64,000 nucleotides of DNA from NCBI RefSeq assembly GCF_026017845.1, contig NZ_CP100416.1, forward strand, positions 1,718,985-1,782,984. Reading direction: 5' to 3'. This DNA is from Amycolatopsis mediterranei. Its GTDB lineage: Bacteria; Actinomycetota; Actinomycetes; Mycobacteriales; Pseudonocardiaceae. How positions within the stretch are numbered: position 1 is the first letter of the stretch; each line of letters starts with the position of its first letter. Positions 60,775 to 64,000 of this stretch are shown one piece after another. The translations under genes were made by a program, and so were the position numbers. The notes below the pieces were generated by a model. It worked only from the letters and a program-made list of their open reading frames with translations, had not been told where the DNA came from and searched no databases.

Positions 60775-62010
60775 TTACTCGCCAGTCGCTTTCTGCGCTC
60801 CGCTCGCCCGCGGAGCCGGCTTCGCCACCGGTTTGGGGGTGGGTTTGGGGGCCGGTTTGGCCGCGGGCTTGGCCCCGGGCTTCGGCTTCGGCACGTCGGA
60901 GACGCGGATCCGGATCGTCTCCTCGACGTCGGAGACCCGGACCGTCTTCTCGGTCTCGTCGACGGGGTCCGGCTTCTCGTCCGTGACCAGGTCGGCCTTG
61001 ACGTCGGCGGGCACCTTCACGTCGTCGCCGAGGACGGTGTGCGCCTCGGCCAGCACCGCCCGCGCCGCACGCACCTGCTCGGCCAGCCCGCCGCGCACCT
61101 TCCGCAGCGCGTCGACCCGCTCGTTCGCCTGGGTGATCCGCCGGTTCGATTCCTCCGTGGCCGACGTCACGCGGCGCCGCGCCTCGTCGGCGGCCTCCGC
61201 GAGCCGGGCGTTGGCCTCGGTGATCGAGTCCTGGCGGCGCTTGTTCGCCTCCGCGACGGACTCCCGCTGACGGCGGTCGATGTCCGCCTTCGCGGCCTTC
61301 TCCTCTTCGAGGACCTTCGCGCGGATGTCGGCGGCGTCCTGCGTGGCCTCCTGGACGCGCCGCGCGGCCTCGGCCTTGCTCGCGGCCTCCTGCTCGGCCA
61401 GCACCCGCATCGCCTCGGTGCGGCGCGAGGCCATCGCGATCTCGAAGTCCTCTTCGACCTTGGTGCGGCGGTCCGAAGACTCGGTGTCGAGGCGCTTGCG
61501 CTCCGCCTCGGCCTCGTCGGTGATCTTCTTGGCCTCCGCGCGGGCGTCTTCGAGCACCTTGCGGTGCTCCGCCTCCATCTCCTTGCGCCGCAGGTCGAGC
61601 TCGGTCAGCAGCTGCTCGTAGCGGGCCCGCATGGCGCTCGCGTCCGTCTCGGCCTTCGCCCGGATGTGCCCGGCCTCGGCTTCGGCGCGGGCGCGGGTGT
61701 CGGCGGATTCGTCCTGCGCCAGGCGCAACATGCGCTGCAGCCGTTCGGACAGGCCTTCGACGCTCGTCGGCGGCTGGGCCAGCCGGTCGACCTGCCCGCG
61801 CAGGTCCGCGATCTCGCCGCGCGCGATCTCCAGCTGGCGGGCGAGGTCGCCCGCCTGCGCGATGGCGGCGTCCCGATCCGCGGTGAGCATCTTCAGATCG
61901 GCGTCCAGCCGTTCGAGGTGCTCGTCGACCTGCGCTCGGCTGTACCCGCGCTTCGCCACGTCGAAGCCGGCTCCCAGCGGCACAAGCTCCCGTTCATCGC
62001 CAAGGCTCAT
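60775..62010 (-). CDS. FilP/DivIVA-like coiled-coil cytoskeletal protein
   Basis: 411 residues. Short DivIVA-like N-terminus (FDVAKRGYSRAQVDEHLERL), then an almost continuous Ala/Glu/Arg/Lys coiled coil to about residue 315 (DARAEAKKITDEAEAERKRL), then an acidic region and a Lys/Pro/Ala tail. It resembles the FilP/'cellulose-binding' group of polar-growth scaffold proteins in filamentous actinomycetes. Exact orthology is uncertain. Confidence 0.78.
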   Translation of the reverse strand: MSLGDERELVPLGAGFDVAKRGYSRAQVDEHLERLDADLKMLTADRDAAIAQAGDLARQLEIARGEIADLRGQVDRLAQPPTSVEGLSERLQRMLRLAQDESADTRARAEAEAGHIRAKAETDASAMRARYEQLLTELDLRRKEMEAEHRKVLEDARAEAKKITDEAEAERKRLDTESSDRRTKVEEDFEIAMASRRTEAMRVLAEQEAASKAEAARRVQEATQDAADIRAKVLEEEKAAKADIDRRQRESVAEANKRRQDSITEANARLAEAADEARRRVTSATEESNRRITQANERVDALRKVRGGLAEQVRAARAVLAEAHTVLGDDVKVPADVKADLVTDEKPDPVDETEKTVRVSDVEETIRIRVSDVPKPKPGAKPAAKPAPKPTPKPVAKPAPRASGAQKATGE

Positions 62011-62130
62011 GGGGCCTACCGTAGCCGCAGCCGGGTCACGGAAGGGTGAGCACCCGGGCGGTGCGCCGAACGCGTCGTCTGCCGCGGCGAAAGGAACCGG
62101 CGGAATCGGGCCGTTTTCCGGGGGTTCCCG

Positions 62131-62158
62131 ACGCCGGGAGCGAGACCGCTCCCGGCGT
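62131..62158 (-). terminator. Terminator of the crotonyl-CoA reductase gene
   Basis: A perfect 12-bp stem, arms 62131-62142 and 62147-62158, loop AGAC, 9 bases past the stop codon. Confidence 0.8.
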
Positions 62159-62167
62159 GGACGTGGT

Positions 62168-63508
62168 TCAGGCGCCGCGGAACGCGTTGATGCCCTCGAG
62201 GTGCTTCGCGCGCTTCTCTTCGTCCCGGACGCCGAGGCCCTCCTGCGGGGCGAGCGCGAGCACGCCGACCTTGCCCTGGTGGGCGTTGCGGTGCACGTCC
62301 AGCGCGGCCTGCCCGGTCTCGTCGAGCGAGTACGTCTTCGACAGCGTCGGGTGGATCAGACCCTTCGCGATCAGCCGGTTCGCCTCCCACGACTCGCGGT
62401 AGTTCGCGAAGTGGGAGCCGATGATCCGCTTCAGGTTCATCCACAGGTAGCGGTTGTCGTACTGGTGCATGTACCCCGACGTCGAAGCGCACGTGACGAT
62501 CGTGCCGCCCTTGCGCGCGGCGTAGACGGACGCGCCGAAGGTCTCCCGGCCCGGGTGCTCGAAGACGATGTCCGGGTCCTCGCCGCCGGTCAGCTCGCGG
62601 ATCCTCGCCCCGAAGCGCTGCCACTCCTTCGGGTCCTGCTCGGTGTCGTTCTTCCAGAACTTGTAGCCCTCGGCGCTGCGGTCGATGATCAGCTCGGCGC
62701 CGAGCTTCCGGCAGATCGCCGCCTTCTCGGGGCTGGACACGACGCACACCGGGATGGCGCCGCCGTTCAGCGCGTACTGCGTCGCGTAGGAGCCGAGGCC
62801 GCCCGAAGCGCCCCAGATCAGGACGACGTCACCCTGCTTCATGTCCGCGCCGTTGCGCGAGACGAGCTGGCGGTAGGCGGTCGAGTTGACCAGGCCGGGG
62901 GAGGCGGCCTCCTCCCAGGTCAGGTGGTCCGGCTTCGGCATCAGCTGGTTGGCCTTGACCAGCGCGATCTCGGCGAGGCCGCCGAAGTTGGTCTCGAAGC
63001 CCCAGATCCGCTGCTCGGTGTCGAGCATGGTGTCGTTGTGCCCGTCCGGGCTTTCGAGCTCGACGTTGAGGCAGTGCGCGACGACCTCATCGCCCGGCTT
63101 CCAGTTGTGCACGCCGACGCCGGTCCGCAGCACGACGCCGGACAGGTCCGAGCCCACGACGTGGTACGGCAGGTCGTGCCGCTTCGCCAGCGGCGAGAGC
63201 TTCCCGTACTTCTTCAGGAACTTGAACGTCGGAATCGGTTCGAAGATCGACGTCCACACGGTGTTGTAGTTGATGGCGCTCGCCATCACCGCGACCAGCG
63301 CTTCGCCGGGCCCGAGCTCCGGCACCGGGACGTCGTCGACGTGCAGGGACTTGCGGGGGTCCTTGTCGCGGCTTTCGAGGCCCTCGAACATGTCGACCTC
63401 GTCGGCGTGCACGGTCACCCCGCGGTAGCTCTCGGGCACGGGCAACGAGCCGACCGCGGCGGACTCGCCGGTCAGGATGGCCTGCTGGATCTCGCCGAGC
63501 TGCGTCAT
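62168..63508 (-). CDS. ccrA: Crotonyl-CoA carboxylase/reductase
   Basis: 446 residues from ATG 63508 (RBS GGAGG). MDR-fold reductase: VVGSDLSGVVLRTGVGVHNW, SPGLVNSTAYRQLVSRNGAD, VVLIWGASGGLGSYATQYAL (NADPH site) and EHPGRETFGASVYAARKGGT. Length and motifs match Ccr of actinomycetes, which makes ethylmalonyl-CoA from crotonyl-CoA and CO2 for C2 assimilation and polyketide extender units. It stands alone here. A TetR-type palindrome lies 40 bases upstream. Confidence 0.93.
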   Translation of the reverse strand: MTQLGEIQQAILTGESAAVGSLPVPESYRGVTVHADEVDMFEGLESRDKDPRKSLHVDDVPVPELGPGEALVAVMASAINYNTVWTSIFEPIPTFKFLKKYGKLSPLAKRHDLPYHVVGSDLSGVVLRTGVGVHNWKPGDEVVAHCLNVELESPDGHNDTMLDTEQRIWGFETNFGGLAEIALVKANQLMPKPDHLTWEEAASPGLVNSTAYRQLVSRNGADMKQGDVVLIWGASGGLGSYATQYALNGGAIPVCVVSSPEKAAICRKLGAELIIDRSAEGYKFWKNDTEQDPKEWQRFGARIRELTGGEDPDIVFEHPGRETFGASVYAARKGGTIVTCASTSGYMHQYDNRYLWMNLKRIIGSHFANYRESWEANRLIAKGLIHPTLSKTYSLDETGQAALDVHRNAHQGKVGVLALAPQEGLGVRDEEKRAKHLEGINAFRGA

Positions 63509-63547
63509 CGGTTCCTCCGCGGAGATGGGGGGCGTTGGCGGCAGAAA

Positions 63548-63561
63548 TTACTCGCCGGTAA
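63548..63561. promoter_or_regulatory. TetR-type palindrome upstream of ccr
   Basis: TTACTCGCCGGTAA. Same length and ends (TTAC-N6-GTAA) as the site upstream of the acyl-CoA dehydrogenase operon at 34922-34935. Confidence 0.45.
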
Positions 63562-63707
63562 CACGCGACCACAACTGTACGAGACGGACAGCACGATTAC
63601 ACGCCGAACCGTGACGGCCCGGCCTTGACCGGCCGGCCAGTCAGGCGGATCATGGACGGCGGGTACACCCACCCGACCAGCAGTTTCACCGACGGAGGTG
63701 AGCACGA

Positions 63708-64000
63708 ATGAGTGAAGTCTCTACGCGTGCGTGGACCCGGCCCCATGACTGGGCCGAGGTCGTCATCGGGGTGGTCGCCGCTCTTTCACCCCTTTGGCTG
63801 AGCACGGACACGACCGCGATGTGGACGATGGTCGTCCTGGGCGCGCTGATCGCACTCGACGGCCTGGTTTCGCTGGCGATGCCGGGCATGGTCTACGGCG
63901 AAGGCATCCAGATCGCGCTCGGCGTGCTGCTCTTCATCGCGCCGTGGGTGATGGGGTACACGGAGTTCAACGGCGCGTCCTGGACGTCCTGGATCGCCGG
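63708..64000 (+). CDS. SPW-repeat membrane protein, 5' part (runs off right edge)
   Basis: The 97 visible residues start at ATG 63708 with RBS GGAGGTG. RAWTRPHDWAEVVIGVVAAL is followed by SPLWLS, and later IQIALGVLLFIAPWVMGY. The two SPW-type repeats (membrane helix pair ending in SPW or APW) define the family. Function unknown. Divergent from ccr. Confidence 0.82.
   Translation, partial: MSEVSTRAWTRPHDWAEVVIGVVAALSPLWLSTDTTAMWTMVVLGALIALDGLVSLAMPGMVYGEGIQIALGVLLFIAPWVMGYTEFNGASWTSWIA

Noticed and set aside
1..64000. Genomic island or prophage boundaries
   Set aside because: No integrase, transposase, tRNA-associated attachment repeat or sustained composition change was seen. The pseudogenes at 42-49 kb alone do not show transfer.

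Overview
The window is a chromosomal stretch of a high-GC actinomycete, most likely Amycolatopsis or a close relative in the Pseudonocardiaceae. The evidence is strong G/C bias at third codon positions, frequent GTG starts, GTGA/ATGA stop-start overlaps, many Tat and Sec secreted hydrolases, and families typical of that group (family 2B encapsulin, AfsR-type regulators, NCS1 permease, FilP/DivIVA coiled coils, crotonyl-CoA reductase). No rRNA, tRNA, IS element, prophage or CRISPR array was seen. I worked from sequence and family memory only, with no database search.

Layout. 1-5.9 kb: the 5' end of a family 2B encapsulin shell gene leaving the left edge, two membrane/cell-surface proteins, an orphan sugar-binding lipoprotein, and a DUF4396 membrane protein behind a copper-type CsoR/RicR operator. 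6-13.2 kb: an AfsR/SARP-STAND regulator flanked by two secreted proteins that share an SH3-like domain. Each flanking gene has a heptamer direct repeat of 11-bp period and a -10-like hexamer 8 bp further on, as at SARP-activated promoters. The right-hand gene is followed by phoD. 4.7-21 kb also holds a plant-polysaccharide set: GH88, GH28, GH105, GH29 and GH63-like enzymes plus a ROK regulator. 21-28 kb: a secreted S53 protease, an orphan sensor kinase, an NCS1 permease, and an SDR-QueA-like pair behind a MerR/SoxR-geometry operator. 29-33 kb: a sulfonate/nitrate/taurine-type ABC importer with a palindromic element inside the permease gene, then DUF1761 and SMP-30 genes. 33-42 kb: a DEAD-box helicase, an acyl-CoA dehydrogenase operon, tex, and a GH18 chitinase with a DasR-like site. 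42.4-45 kb: a two-gene flavoenzyme operon (Baeyer-Villiger-type monooxygenase, GMC oxidase) in which both genes look broken. 45-49 kb: regulators and a degenerate TlpA-like thioredoxin. 48.9-57 kb: the phenylacetate locus, paaIK plus a tetR on the minus strand and paaZABCDE on the plus strand, with a related 22-bp operator in front of each arm. 57-64 kb: an XRE regulator, universal stress protein plus nucleotide cyclase, a FilP-like coiled-coil protein, crotonyl-CoA reductase, and the start of an SPW-repeat membrane protein.

The most interesting system is the AfsR-like regulator with its two SH3-domain neighbours and matching promoter boxes. Next are the partial encapsulin, the copper operator in front of DUF4396, the SoxR-like operator buried in the permease 3' end, the paired Paa operators, and the decaying monooxygenase/oxidase operon.
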